A stretch of 64,000 nucleotides of DNA, from NCBI GenBank assembly GCA_902764345.1, contig CACWVT010000001.1, forward strand, positions 24,810-88,809, in the 5' to 3' direction. Under the pieces are notes generated by a model that was not told where the DNA came from, did no database searches, and saw only the letters and a program-made list of their open reading frames with translations. Source of the stretch: an uncultured Ruminobacter sp. Lineage in GTDB: Bacteria > Pseudomonadota > Gammaproteobacteria > Enterobacterales > Succinivibrionaceae. The position numbers and the translations under genes are program-made. Below, one piece after another: positions 1 to 9,019 of this stretch (positions within the stretch are counted from its first letter, which is position 1; the number at the start of each line of letters is the position of its first letter).

Positions 1-275
1 ATCATCAGATGATGGTCCTGGAAGATCATGCCTATCCTGCGTCTCAGAAAAGGAATCTTTTTTAAGGATATATCAGTAATATCCTGATCATTGAACAGAA
101 TCTGTCCAATGCTTGCCCGCTCAATAACGGCGATCAGTTGCAGCAGAGATGTTTTACCAGCTCCGGAATGTCCCGTGAGATAGACAAATTCACCGGGATT
201 TACCTTAAAACTTATATTCTGCAGGGCTATCTGCCCCTGCTGATATATCTTGCTAACTGATTTAAACTCAATCAT
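1..275 (-). CDS. ftsE: Cell division ATP-binding protein FtsE (partial, N-terminal part)
   Basis: This is the ATPase of the FtsEX complex, which couples septum constriction to peptidoglycan hydrolysis at the inner membrane. The frame runs from the ATG at 275 off the window's left edge, giving about 91 residues. It begins MIEFKSVSKIY and contains the Walker A motif GHSGAGKT near residues 39-46. It also has the FtsE-typical stretch PFLRRRIGMIFQDHHL, which includes the Q-loop glutamine. The signature motif and Walker B lie outside the window. It follows ftsY on the same strand with a 26-bp gap, matching the conserved ftsY-ftsE-ftsX operon. Confidence 0.93.
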   Translation of the reverse strand, partial: MIEFKSVSKIYQQGQIALQNISFKVNPGEFVYLTGHSGAGKTSLLQLIAVIERASIGQILFNDQDITDISLKKIPFLRRRIGMIFQDHHLM

Positions 276-301
276 TGAACCGTACCATGACCAGTTATGG
301 T

Positions 302-1465
302 CTACTCTTCATCAAAGAGAGCCTTAACGAAATCATCCGCATTGAACTCTCTCAAATCATCTATTCCCTCACCGACACCTATATAACGGATAGGAATCCC
401 GAAATTATCGGCAATATTAAAGATTACCCCGCCCTTTGCCGTGCCATCAAGCTTGGTAATATTAATACCGGTCAGCGGAACGACATCGCCGAAAAGTTTT
501 GCCTGACTTATCGCATTCTGTCCCGTTCCGGCATCTACCGTCAACATAACCTCGTGCGGAGCATCAGGATCAATCTTCTGCATGACACGTACAATTTTCT
601 GAAGCTCCGTCATCAGATTGGCCTTATTCTGCAAACGTCCGGCAGTATCTGCTATCAGTATGTCATATCCCTTGGCTTTGGCGCTCGCCAGAGCATCATA
701 AATCACTGAAGCACTGTCAGCTCCCGTACTTTGGGCAACTACAGGAATGTTGTTACGCTGCCCCCAGACCTTTAACTGCTCAACGGCGGCAGCTCTGAAA
801 GTATCACCGGCAGCAAGCATGACCTTATGCCCCTGCGATTCAAACAGTTTCGCCATCTTGCCGATGGTTGTGGTCTTTCCTACCCCGTTTACGCCCACCA
901 TCAGAATGACAAAAGGCTTTTTGGATGTATCAATGACAAGAGGGGTAGATACCTTGTCCAGAATACCGTGAAGTTCCCCCTTAAGACGCACAACGAGACT
1001 GTCCGCATCGGTCAGTTCCTTAAGTGAGGCTTCTGCCGTCAGCTTTTCTATAAGCTTTTCCGTAGTTTCAATGCCTATATCCGCCGTAATCAACGTTGAC
1101 TCAAGATCTTCGAAGAGCTCATCATCAATCTTTCTGCCTTTAAAGAGAGCCTTAATGCCAAGACCAAGGTTTTCTCTTGTTTTTTTCAGGCCAGTGACGA
1201 GTCTTTTAAAAAACCCCGGTTTTTCCTTAGGAACAGGGAGAGGCTTCTCATCCTGCACCAGTGTCGCATCAGCGGAATTTTCAGGGGCTGCGGTCTCTTC
1301 AGTTTCGGCCGCAACATTTTCAACAGGTGTTTCTATATGTTCTGCACTATTTTCATTAACCGTTTCGGAAACGTTAACGGAATTTTCATTCTCCGGTGAC
1401 ACAACCTTATTTTCTTCTGACTGTTTTCCCTTACCAAACCAGGAAAACCAACCTTTCTTAGTCAT
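302..1465 (-). CDS. ftsY: Signal recognition particle receptor FtsY
   Basis: GTPase that docks SRP-ribosome complexes at the SecYEG translocon. The 387-residue protein has an acidic, low-complexity N-terminal A region (residues about 15-80). An NG domain follows, with G1 GVNGVGKT (191-198), DTFRAAA (221-227), G3 DTAGR (273-277) and G4 TKLD (337-340) followed by GTAKGG. The length is shorter than E. coli FtsY because the A region is shorter. The gene is the first of the ftsY-ftsE unit and is divergent from rsmD, as in E. coli. Confidence 0.97.
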   Translation of the reverse strand: MTKKGWFSWFGKGKQSEENKVVSPENENSVNVSETVNENSAEHIETPVENVAAETEETAAPENSADATLVQDEKPLPVPKEKPGFFKRLVTGLKKTRENLGLGIKALFKGRKIDDELFEDLESTLITADIGIETTEKLIEKLTAEASLKELTDADSLVVRLKGELHGILDKVSTPLVIDTSKKPFVILMVGVNGVGKTTTIGKMAKLFESQGHKVMLAAGDTFRAAAVEQLKVWGQRNNIPVVAQSTGADSASVIYDALASAKAKGYDILIADTAGRLQNKANLMTELQKIVRVMQKIDPDAPHEVMLTVDAGTGQNAISQAKLFGDVVPLTGINITKLDGTAKGGVIFNIADNFGIPIRYIGVGEGIDDLREFNADDFVKALFDEE

Positions 1466-1859
1466 AATGTTCTTCTTTATACTTTAGTGTTATATTTGTT
1501 AAAAGATTTCAGACTGACACTCCCGGGACACTGATCCTGGGATTCCTGCTTCAACCTTCGAGGCGCAGCAGGGCTGTGTCTTACACGAAGTCTAGGAAGT
1601 ACGATACTTCCAGCCTACGGCGCAGGCTTAAATTTCCGTATGTCATACGGTATTATCAACAAAAACACCGGCAGTAATTCCCGGAAGAAATCCTGAAAAT
1701 ATTCCGCCTGCCGTGGTTTTAGGTTAAATCTGCGAATAGAAACAAAGTGACTACAGCAGATCATCAGACGATAAAGAGTCTTTTATTTAAAAAACATTAT
1801 TATTTTACCCAAATCGTGTTCTAAAATATACAAATAATTCAATAGGCTTCAGGTATAAA
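1466..1859. other. Intergenic region ftsY/rsmD with clustered palindromes
   Basis: This 394-bp divergent spacer should hold the promoters of ftsY and rsmD. Between 1521 and 1650 it has several inverted repeats in a row: TCCCGGG/CCTGGGA (1521-1542, one mismatch), CCTGCT/AGCAGG enclosing CCT-TCG-AGG (1545-1572), GGAAGTA/TACTTCC with a 3-nt loop (1595-1611), AGCCT/AGGCT (1612-1628) and CCGTATG/CATACGG (1636-1650). The part nearest rsmD is AT-rich. I see no convincing protein-coding frame. The block could be a structured RNA or a repeat element. Confidence 0.5.
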
Positions 1860-2438
1860 ATGAACAAAAACAAAACATCCGGCTCAGCCAGCGGAATAAT
1901 CAGAATCATTTCCGGACTGCACCGGGGCAGAAAGCTCCCGGTTCTCGATGCACAGGGACTGCGTCCGACCACGGACAGGGTAAAAGAAACCCTGTTTAAT
2001 TGGCTAATGTTTAAAATTCAGGATAAAAAGGTTCTGGATGCCTTCAGCGGTGCAGGATCTCTTGGTTTTGAAGCTCAGTCAAGAGGAGCATCGGAGGTGG
2101 TCATGCTTGAACTCAGTCCTCAGGTAGCTGACCAGTTGAAGAAAAATGCTGACACTCTCAAATGCTCAAATGTAACAATAAAACAGACAGACACCATAAA
2201 ATATCTCAAAGGATGCAACCGGAGCTTTGATATTATTTTTCTGGATCCACCTTTCAGAACAGGACTGCTTGAAGAGTCGCTGAAACTTCTTAATGACACC
2301 ATCGCTCCACAGGGATGCCTTGTTTATGTTGAACATGAAAAAGAAAACGAGCCGGAACTACCGAAAAAATTCAAACTGATTAAGGAAGGTCATGCCGGAC
2401 AGGTAACGTATTCCCTCTATGAAATCGTAGCCGACTAA
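1860..2438 (+). CDS. rsmD: 16S rRNA (guanine(966)-N2)-methyltransferase RsmD
   Basis: SAM-dependent methyltransferase that modifies G966 of 16S rRNA in the small subunit. The 192 residues include the family start RIISGLHRGRKLPV (15-28), the stretch RPTTDRVKETLFNWL (35-49), SAM-binding motif I DAFSGAGSLGFE (60-71) and the catalytic DPPF (129-132). The length is normal for the family. AGGTATAAA directly precedes the ATG and serves as ribosome binding site. Its position divergent from ftsY is the conserved gammaproteobacterial arrangement. Confidence 0.96.
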   Translation: MNKNKTSGSASGIIRIISGLHRGRKLPVLDAQGLRPTTDRVKETLFNWLMFKIQDKKVLDAFSGAGSLGFEAQSRGASEVVMLELSPQVADQLKKNADTLKCSNVTIKQTDTIKYLKGCNRSFDIIFLDPPFRTGLLEESLKLLNDTIAPQGCLVYVEHEKENEPELPKKFKLIKEGHAGQVTYSLYEIVAD

Positions 2439-2464
2439 CAGAAAACATCTCAATGTTTTCTGTT
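2437..2464. terminator. Hairpin between convergent rsmD and Sel1 gene
   Basis: There is a perfect 12-bp inverted repeat, AACAGAAAACAT / ATGTTTTCTGTT, with a CTCA loop. It overlaps the rsmD stop codon and sits 34 bp before the convergent Sel1 gene's stop. No U-run follows on either strand, so it is either a weak bidirectional terminator or an mRNA 3'-end stabilising hairpin. Confidence 0.45.
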
Positions 2465-2497
2465 GCATGCCAACGACTGACTGTTAGAACATGACGT

Positions 2498-5400
2498 CTA
2501 CCCCAGAATCATCTCGGTATCCCGTTTGTGACGATTTTCCTCTATGATGCCGAGATATTTGATGGCCATAACCTGGCCATTCTTCAGTTCCCTTTGGCTT
2601 AGGTGAGATAGCAAACTGTTTTTGAAATTTATGGCATCCCTGTATGTATTATCAAATGACAGACAGAGAACCGTCCACATGTAGGCATCAACATAACTTC
2701 TGTCCACACCGGCTCCGTCCCTGTACATTTTGGCAAGTTCAAGCTGGGCTTCGTGATCACCGCATTTGGCGGCTGTTGACAGAAGATCTCCGGCACTGAA
2801 ATTATTGATCTCACATCCCAGACCAAAACGATACATTTTACCGAGCAGGGTTGTGGATTTTAAATGATTCTGCCCCACGGCTCGCTGGAGATAGCCGATA
2901 GCCTTGGAATAATCTCTTGGAAACAGATTTCCCTCCATGAAAAGACATGCCAGGTAATACAACGCATCCGCATAGTTACGTTCAGCAGCCTCTCTTATCA
3001 GTTTCAATCCGTAATCAACAGAACTGTTTCTGACTTTTTCCTCCATGTGAAGAATACCAAGTCGATATGCGCATTCAGGAATATTTTTCTTGGCACCTAT
3101 GTACAGCCACTTTTCGGCCTCATCATAATTTATCTGGATGTTGGAGTTATTGCGAAGATATACATTGGCCAGCAGGGAATATGCCTTATCATAATTGGCA
3201 TTCACCAGAATACGGTAATAATTCGCAGCCTCATGATAATCACAAACTCCGCCTATCCCCTTCTCATACATCTGTCCAAGTGCAAGATATGCCTTCAGAT
3301 ACCCCAGTTCTCCGGCCTTACGGAAGTAATTAAATGCATCTCCTGTTTTGGAAATCATTCCAATGCCCCTGTAACAGAATATTCCCATCATGTAGAGAGC
3401 TTTCACGTAATTCTGCTCAGCAGAGTCATTTATGAGTGAAACAGCTCGACGATAATTACGCGGTACTATTTTCCCTTCGTAATAAATCATCCCCAGCTCA
3501 TAAAGAGCCTCCCGATTACCCTCTGCAACAACCTGTTCCAGGAGCTTAAGCCCCTTCTCAATATTCTTAGGAACCTCACCTCCGCTCAGATAAAGTCTAC
3601 TGAGTATCAGCATGCTCTGTGAATGGCCGAGTGCAACCTCCTTTTCCAACAGATTCATAGCCTTTTCAGGAGAACTAACGGAACTCTTGGGATTCATGTA
3701 AAGACTGGCCAAAAGATCTACGGAATTGTCACTCCCATGCTCCACTGCCTGACTCAGATATTTTTCAGCCAGTGACTCATCCCTCATGCAACCACGGCCG
3801 TTGATGTAACATATTGCCAGTGATTCCATTGCCGGAATATACCCGCTTTCGGCAGACTTAACATAAAGTGAAAACGCCTTGGCATAATCCTGCTGGACGC
3901 CTCTTCCGTCAAAATACATCTTCCCCAGCCTGAACAGCGCCTTTGCATTCCCCTTATCGGCGACCATTCGATACCACTCAACGGACTTCTGCAGATTTAC
4001 ATCCAATACCTCGCCTTTGTCATACAGTTCGGCCATATAAAGCTGGGCATCGAGATCTCCTGCATTTGCAGCCTTCTCACACCACTGAATCGATTGAGCA
4101 AAATCCTGTCTGACACCTTCACCCTTTGAGTACATTTGTGACACCAGATACTGTGCCCTTGGTTCGCCTCCGAGAGCCGCCTTGTTCATATACTCAAAAG
4201 CTTCATGATACTTCGGCTTGTAATTGTCATATTCTTTAAGATATTTATATCCATGCTGCTTGTCTGGAACCTGCTGAACCAATCTGAAAGAACTTGGCAT
4301 TATGTCCATATCTGCAGGTCGTGCATAATTCTGAGGAAATGATTCTGCATCAAGCCTCTCCTTCAGCATGGATGCATATTCATACATTGCTGCAATATGC
4401 TCATGATCCGCCGCCTTCTTATACCAGACCATTGCATCATCGGTAAGTCCCCTTTTATGGTATATGCAAGCAAGCTTATACTGCGCTTCAGTAAAGCCTA
4501 ACTCTGCAGACTTACTGTAAAGTTCATAGGCGATGTCGGAATATCCTTTACCTGATATGTCTCCGATAATGCCTGAAAGCATGTCGGCAGCCGCACCTGA
4601 TTTAAGCAAATCAGTTGCTACTCCCTCACCTGCCGTTTTTTCTTTATCATCGACACTTTCATGCTCATTAACTGACTTAATTGTCTCATTTTTAAAGGAT
4701 GATGATTCAGCGGACTCTCTTTCCACTGTCGTCGTACTGACATTTTCATCGGATTTCCTGTCCTGAGCATCATCAGCCTGCGTATTTTTCGAACCTGACG
4801 GTCCGCTGGCATCGGATTCTACATTCTCATCGTGCTCATCAGCTGAATTTCGCCGGTTATCAATAACCTTATCAAGCGCCTTATTTTCACCGAATCTCTC
4901 AAAAATCAGAGCGAGAAGATAGAGTGATTCACTGTCCTGTTTATCGGCAACATGCTTAAGAAGTGGAAGAGCATCACTGTACTTTCTTTCCAGAATGTAA
5001 AGTTTGGCAATCTCAACGTATGCTCCTAGCACACCCTCAGCCTTAGCCTTTTCCAAATATTCACGCGCCTTTTCGGCATCATACTGAACAATGTCATCAC
5101 GCAAATATATCTGAGCAAGCATCATATACGCTTCAGGACACAGTTCCTTCACCTGATTTAAAAGTCTTACGCCTTCCTCAGGAGAATAAAACTTATTCTT
5201 TCTGTCGGTATAAATCTTTGCAAGTTCACAATGAGCTCTGTAAATTCCCTGTTCCCTGGCGCGGCCAAGCCAGAGCAGAGCCATCAAATCATCCTTCGGA
5301 ACACCTTCACCTCTGAAGTACAGACATCCAAGCTCATACTGAGCCATTGCATGTCCCTTCTGAGCGGCACGACCAAGCCAGAAAGCCCCAACTTTAAGAT

Positions 5401-5923
5401 CCCGACTTTCCTCATCAAGGTTTATCATGCCGTATTCATACATGGCATTTACATACCCCTGATTAGCGTAATAAAGCACTGATTCCTTGCGTCTTTCAAT
5501 CCCGAGATCTACGTTCCCGCCTTTTAAAAAATCCTCCTCGGTATATTCTTTGGGAGGAGTGAGATGTTGGGAATCCAGGGTCATTGCATCATCAATACTG
5601 TCTTGAGTCTCCTTTAGACTCTCCAAACGGTACTTTGCCGGAGGAAATCCCATGTCTGCACTTTTCTGCAAAAGTTTTTCCGGATCTTCTGATGTCCTTG
5701 GATTAATAACCTTGTCCAGAATCATGGTAGCGATAAAACATAAAGCCTCCGCATGATCATTTCCCCGGCACTGTCTGAATAGAGATGCAGCTTCCTCACA
5801 GTTACCTGAACGGTACAGAGCCTTTGCTTCAGAAAGGAGTGGAGAGTCTGTTGCTGTTTCTTCCCGATGCATAACGAATCCCGCCGATTTATCTAGATAT
5901 CTGTCCAACGCATTCCGTGACAT
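2498..5923 (-). CDS. Giant Sel1-repeat (TPR-like) protein
   Basis: This 1141-residue protein of unknown function is made almost entirely of Sel1-like repeats, about 23 by eye, with the pattern A..LG.-Y-.G.G. They form two arrays, about 7 before and 16 after a linker. The linker (roughly residues 360-440) is rich in Ser, Asp and Glu and has no repeat character. Sel1 repeats are alpha-solenoid protein-interaction modules. I see no signal peptide, membrane segment or catalytic domain. I chose the ATG at 5923 because GGAAGG lies 7 bp upstream. The reading frame continues to a GTG at 5971, but that start has no such site. The gene is monocistronic and convergent with rsmD. Function cannot be assigned from sequence. 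Confidence 0.85.
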   Translation of the reverse strand: MSRNALDRYLDKSAGFVMHREETATDSPLLSEAKALYRSGNCEEAASLFRQCRGNDHAEALCFIATMILDKVINPRTSEDPEKLLQKSADMGFPPAKYRLESLKETQDSIDDAMTLDSQHLTPPKEYTEEDFLKGGNVDLGIERRKESVLYYANQGYVNAMYEYGMINLDEESRDLKVGAFWLGRAAQKGHAMAQYELGCLYFRGEGVPKDDLMALLWLGRAREQGIYRAHCELAKIYTDRKNKFYSPEEGVRLLNQVKELCPEAYMMLAQIYLRDDIVQYDAEKAREYLEKAKAEGVLGAYVEIAKLYILERKYSDALPLLKHVADKQDSESLYLLALIFERFGENKALDKVIDNRRNSADEHDENVESDASGPSGSKNTQADDAQDRKSDENVSTTTVERESAESSSFKNETIKSVNEHESVDDKEKTAGEGVATDLLKSGAAADMLSGIIGDISGKGYSDIAYELYSKSAELGFTEAQYKLACIYHKRGLTDDAMVWYKKAADHEHIAAMYEYASMLKERLDAESFPQNYARPADMDIMPSSFRLVQQVPDKQHGYKYLKEYDNYKPKYHEAFEYMNKAALGGEPRAQYLVSQMYSKGEGVRQDFAQSIQWCEKAANAGDLDAQLYMAELYDKGEVLDVNLQKSVEWYRMVADKGNAKALFRLGKMYFDGRGVQQDYAKAFSLYVKSAESGYIPAMESLAICYINGRGCMRDESLAEKYLSQAVEHGSDNSVDLLASLYMNPKSSVSSPEKAMNLLEKEVALGHSQSMLILSRLYLSGGEVPKNIEKGLKLLEQVVAEGNREALYELGMIYYEGKIVPRNYRRAVSLINDSAEQNYVKALYMMGIFCYRGIGMISKTGDAFNYFRKAGELGYLKAYLALGQMYEKGIGGVCDYHEAANYYRILVNANYDKAYSLLANVYLRNNSNIQINYDEAEKWLYIGAKKNIPECAYRLGILHMEEKVRNSSVDYGLKLIREAAERNYADALYYLACLFMEGNLFPRDYSKAIGYLQRAVGQNHLKSTTLLGKMYRFGLGCEINNFSAGDLLSTAAKCGDHEAQLELAKMYRDGAGVDRSYVDAYMWTVLCLSFDNTYRDAINFKNSLLSHLSQRELKNGQVMAIKYLGIIEENRHKRDTEMILG

Positions 5924-5995
5924 GTGCATGCCTTCCGACAACCAGCAGGTCGGAACCATATTGCAGAGCACAAAGACGGAAAGTCTTATAAAATC

Positions 5996-6024
5996 TTAAC
6001 ACATGCCGTGTAACGGCATGTCAA
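5996..6024 (-). promoter_or_regulatory. Candidate promoter with embedded palindromic operator for the Sel1 gene
   Basis: On the minus strand a consensus -35 TTGACA (6024-6019) is followed after 17 bp by TGTTAA (6001-5996), a poor -10. The spacer is filled by a perfect palindrome: 8-bp arms ACATGCCG / CGGCATGT (6001-6008 and 6014-6021) around TGTAA. A regulator binding there would cover the promoter. The same hairpin could instead act on RNA. No U-tract supports a terminator. Confidence 0.35.
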
Positions 6025-6189
6025 CTTAATGGTAAATTTATGAGATTCCTAACCTAAAAACAGGAAAGGATACAGACGAACAGCACACAGACCAATTTAT
6101 TCTGAATACTGTCAGAAACATGGACCTGACCAATGAAAAATGTAAGATGATAAATGATGCCGTTTAGTTCACTGCAGGTCATTCGCGCA

Positions 6190-6960
6190 TTACTGCTCTG
6201 AAGAACGGACAGGACTGTAAATGTCAAAACGATGATTCTTGGTTACGACTTCAGCAACTTTTCCCTTTTCATCCAGAACCTCTGCCCACTTAGGATTTTT
6301 CATGACAACTCTTCTTGAGGCCATGTTACGTGCAGCAGTTAACAACTCATGACGATCGTCATCAATACCTATAAGATCATGAAAGGTTCTCATCTCCTTT
6401 TTAACAAGAGCAGATTTCTGCCTTTCGGGATACATGGGATCAAGATAAACAGTATCAGGTATAACTGGGCCGGTGTAGGATGCGATATCAGGAACGTTTT
6501 CCATAATCATTCTTTCCCGATAAATTTCAGGATCACCAATCTTTGCAGCCCTTTCAAGACCATTCTTGAGAAGCAGACGCACCACCGGATTTCTCTCGAA
6601 CAGATGAACGGTCGCCCCCAGATATGCATTTACAAAAGCATCTCTGCCAAGCCCTGCGGTAGCATCAAAAATAACAGGTGCATTCATGTTGCCGAAACAG
6701 GCTCTGGCAACGGCTTCTGACTTTTTTCCTCCGCCAAACTGTCTGCGGTGAGCCATGGTTCCACCGGTAAAATCCACAAATACCAGCCCCTGACGCGGCT
6801 CATTAACACTACCAAGGCCAACGACTCCATCTGCCAGTTTTAAAAAAAGAGGGGAGAAACACCATACGTTCCGGCAAACATCCAGATCCTGCTGACAGGC
6901 ATGCGCCAGCGCAGTGTCCTCAACAATAATCTGAAGCCTGTACTTATTTTCAGAACTCAT
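6190..6960 (-). CDS. rsmJ: 16S rRNA (guanine(1516)-N2)-methyltransferase RsmJ
   Basis: SAM-dependent methyltransferase for G1516 of 16S rRNA. Using the ATG at 6960 (AGGA 7 bp upstream) gives 256 residues, close to the usual 250. A longer open frame reaches back into aroE, to 7065, but has no support. SAM motif DATAGLGRDAF is at 99-109 and the catalytic-type DPMYPER at 174-180. The FVDFTGG stretch near 61-67 is also family-typical. It follows aroE by 44 bp on the same strand, as the last gene of the purE-tsaC-aroE-rsmJ run. Confidence 0.93.
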   Translation of the reverse strand: MSSENKYRLQIIVEDTALAHACQQDLDVCRNVWCFSPLFLKLADGVVGLGSVNEPRQGLVFVDFTGGTMAHRRQFGGGKKSEAVARACFGNMNAPVIFDATAGLGRDAFVNAYLGATVHLFERNPVVRLLLKNGLERAAKIGDPEIYRERMIMENVPDIASYTGPVIPDTVYLDPMYPERQKSALVKKEMRTFHDLIGIDDDRHELLTAARNMASRRVVMKNPKWAEVLDEKGKVAEVVTKNHRFDIYSPVRSSEQ

Positions 6961-7004
6961 GCAATTTTCCTGTTCCACGGAGAAAATACTGCTGATAACG
7001 GCAT

Positions 7005-7814
7005 TTAGAGCTGATTTCTCAGAGCCTTGAGCACCGGAGCAGGATCTGGTGCGACCCCGCGCCACAGATTAAAACTGAGAGCAGCCTGTCCAACCAGCAT
7101 GCCTAATCCATCCGACACCTCTTGAGCGCCATTAGACATGGCATAGTCGGTGAATACCGTTGCACCGGTCTTGCCATACATTAAATCATATGCCAGTACA
7201 TTACTGTACATGCTTTCGTTTATCCTTGGGACTTCACCGTTTAAACTAAGAGAGGTGGCGTTCACGATAACATCAAACATCCTTCCTTCAGCCAGGAGTC
7301 CGTCATACGTAGTCACATTTATTTCATTGAATGACTGCTTTATCAGCTCAGCCTTTTCAATTGTTCTGTTAACCAGAAGAACAGATTCGGGCTTTTCATC
7401 GAGAATGGAACCGATAATACCTCTTGCGGCTCCGCCGGCACCAAGAACCAGAATGTTCTTACCTGAAAAATTCCAGCCGAGACGCTTAATGTCATAAATA
7501 AAACCGGCGCCGTCGGTATTGTCACCTATCACGGAACCGTCATCGCAAAACTTTAACGTATTTACTGCTCCAGCCCTTTGAGCTCTGTCAGTCAGTATGT
7601 CAGCGTAGGCAAAAGCCTGTTCCTTAAATGGAACAGTAACATTAAGCCCCTTACCTTCTTTCCTGAAAGCATCAACAGTCCCCTTAAAATCATCCAGCGG
7701 ACACAGAAGTCTTCCGTATTCCATGTTCTGTGATTCCGCTTCCGCGAACATTGTATGAATAAACGGGGAGCGGCTGTGATTTATTGGATTGCCAAGAACG
7801 GCATACTTATCCAT
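7005..7814 (-). CDS. aroE: Shikimate dehydrogenase AroE
   Basis: NADPH-dependent reduction of 3-dehydroshikimate to shikimate in aromatic amino acid synthesis. The 269 residues show the substrate-binding NPINHSRSP (9-17), the catalytic lysine in [10 protein letters not shown] (K64), the catalytic aspartate in NTDGAGF (D101), the nucleotide loop GAGGAARG (125-132), and the C-terminal [13 protein letters not shown]. The start overlaps the end of tsaC by 8 bp, implying translational coupling. Confidence 0.97.
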   Translation of the reverse strand: MDKYAVLGNPINHSRSPFIHTMFAEAESQNMEYGRLLCPLDDFKGTVDAFRKEGKGLNVTVPFKEQAFAYADILTDRAQRAGAVNTLKFCDDGSVIGDNTDGAGFIYDIKRLGWNFSGKNILVLGAGGAARGIIGSILDEKPESVLLVNRTIEKAELIKQSFNEINVTTYDGLLAEGRMFDVIVNATSLSLNGEVPRINESMYSNVLAYDLMYGKTGATVFTDYAMSNGAQEVSDGLGMLVGQAALSFNLWRGVAPDPAPVLKALRNQL

Positions 7815-8385
7815 TATCTATCTTTCCTCTTAAAACTTCTGCTGTAAGCCCATTAATTATGGTGCTTGGACCAACTCTTCCGTCAGTAGCTCCGCAGACA
7901 ATATAATCAAGTCCGTCGGCAAAGCAGGACACGACTTCCTCATAACTGTCAAGCGAACGTTCACCGCTGAGATTGCAACTTGTGGATACAACAGCCCCAC
8001 CATATGCAAGACACAGTTTTCTGACGGCAGTGCTTGCACTCACCCTAACGGCAATTGAGTCTCTGCCTCCGGTAAGCAGTTTAGGAAGAAGCGGATTGGC
8101 GGGAAGAACCAACGTATACGGCCCTGGCCAGAACCTGTTCATAAGCTCACGACTCAAGTCAGTGAGCCTTTTTTCATCAATGAAGGGGACAACCTGACTA
8201 AAATCAGCTGCTACGATTATCAGTCCTTTGTCAGGATTTCTTTTTTTTAGATTCAGAATCCTGCTTAAAGCCTTCTCGTCAGTAGGATTACAGCCTATAC
8301 CGAACACGGCCTCAGTAGGATAGGCTATGACTCCCCCCTGCCGCAGAACTTTTGCGGCCTCCTGAAAAACATCAGTATTGTCCAT
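7807..8385 (-). CDS. tsaC: Threonylcarbamoyl-AMP synthase TsaC
   Basis: Makes threonylcarbamoyl-AMP from threonine, bicarbonate and ATP, the first step of t6A formation at A37 of ANN-decoding tRNAs. The 192-residue protein is a single YrdC/Sua5 domain. It opens with the family motif [18 protein letters not shown] (17-34) and carries [10 protein letters not shown]. The length fits the short TsaC form rather than the two-domain Sua5. tcdA, which acts on the same tRNA modification, is at 52.3 kb in this window. Confidence 0.96.
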   Translation of the reverse strand: MDNTDVFQEAAKVLRQGGVIAYPTEAVFGIGCNPTDEKALSRILNLKKRNPDKGLIIVAADFSQVVPFIDEKRLTDLSRELMNRFWPGPYTLVLPANPLLPKLLTGGRDSIAVRVSASTAVRKLCLAYGGAVVSTSCNLSGERSLDSYEEVVSCFADGLDYIVCGATDGRVGPSTIINGLTAEVLRGKIDNG

Positions 8386-8393
8386 TATGCGAA

Positions 8394-8900
8394 TCAGCCT
8401 GCAAGCTTGGCCTGAAGAGCCTTATCCTTTGCCCTTACGGCATCAGCGGCTTCACGACGCTGTTCCTTAACTCTGGCAGAAAGTTCTTCATCGGACACGG
8501 CAAGAATCTGAGCAGCAAGGAACCCTGCATTTTTAGCACCGGCTTTACCAATGGCAACGGTAGCAACAGGAATTCCGCCAGGCATCATAACGGTTGAATA
8601 TAAAGCGTCAACGCCATTAAGTGGACCGCAGTCAACAGGAATGCCGATTACAGGTTTAGTGGTTATTGCGGCAACAGCTCCTGCAAGATGAGCGGCGAGA
8701 CCTGCCGCACAAATAAATACACCGCAACCGCGATTTTCGGCATCAGTTACAAAATTATGGGTGTCTTCAGGAGTTCTGTGGGCAGAAGTAACCTTAACTT
8801 CAACCCTGATACCAAAATCCTTAAGTACATCTATTGCATTCTGAACTATCGGTAAATCAGAATCAGACCCCATTAAAATTGACACAAATCTATTAGACAC
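8394..8900 (-). CDS. purE: N5-carboxyaminoimidazole ribonucleotide mutase PurE
   Basis: Converts N5-CAIR to CAIR in purine synthesis. Its 168 residues include the N-terminal GSDSD (11-15), SAHRTP with the catalytic histidine H41, and [14 protein letters not shown]. The GLAAHLAG stretch resembles class I PurE, which needs PurK for substrate. purK is not adjacent here, although purE-purK pairs are common in related genera, so purK would have to lie elsewhere. It ends 8 bp before tsaC. Confidence 0.96.
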   Translation of the reverse strand: MSNRFVSILMGSDSDLPIVQNAIDVLKDFGIRVEVKVTSAHRTPEDTHNFVTDAENRGCGVFICAAGLAAHLAGAVAAITTKPVIGIPVDCGPLNGVDALYSTVMMPGGIPVATVAIGKAGAKNAGFLAAQILAVSDEELSARVKEQRREAADAVRAKDKALQAKLAG

Positions 8901-8937
8901 AGTAAAACTCCAGTTTCAAGAGTACGGAAATGAAAAC

Positions 8938-8958
8938 ATAAAAATGCAGCTCTGCATT
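8938..8958 (-). terminator. Probable terminator between the zinc-finger gene and purE
   Basis: The arms AATGCAG / CTGCATT (8943-8958) form a short hairpin. On the minus strand it is followed by TTTTATG, a modest U-run, about 60 bp downstream of the zinc-finger gene stop. It separates that gene from purE, which would then need its own promoter. The loop is tight, so efficiency is uncertain. Confidence 0.45.
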
Positions 8959-9019
8959 CCTGCCTCCAATTCTATCATATTTATCATAAATTGGTTGTTT
9001 CCGGGATATCTGTCAGACA

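Noticed and set aside
302-1487. Plus-strand open frames of 66-144 residues across the ftsY region
   Set aside because: They lie antisense to the well-supported ftsY gene, have no ribosome binding sites and no family resemblance.
2864-3439. 191-residue plus-strand frame inside the Sel1 gene
   Set aside because: It is antisense to a clearly repetitive coding sequence, and its composition mirrors the repeats on the other strand.
5924-5971. GTG start for the Sel1 protein at 5971
   Set aside because: It has no Shine-Dalgarno sequence, whereas GGAAGG is correctly placed for the ATG at 5923.
6961-7065. N-terminal extension of RsmJ to 7065
   Set aside because: It would overlap aroE by 61 bp and add residues absent from the family. 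The ATG at 6960 has a good ribosome binding site and gives the expected length.
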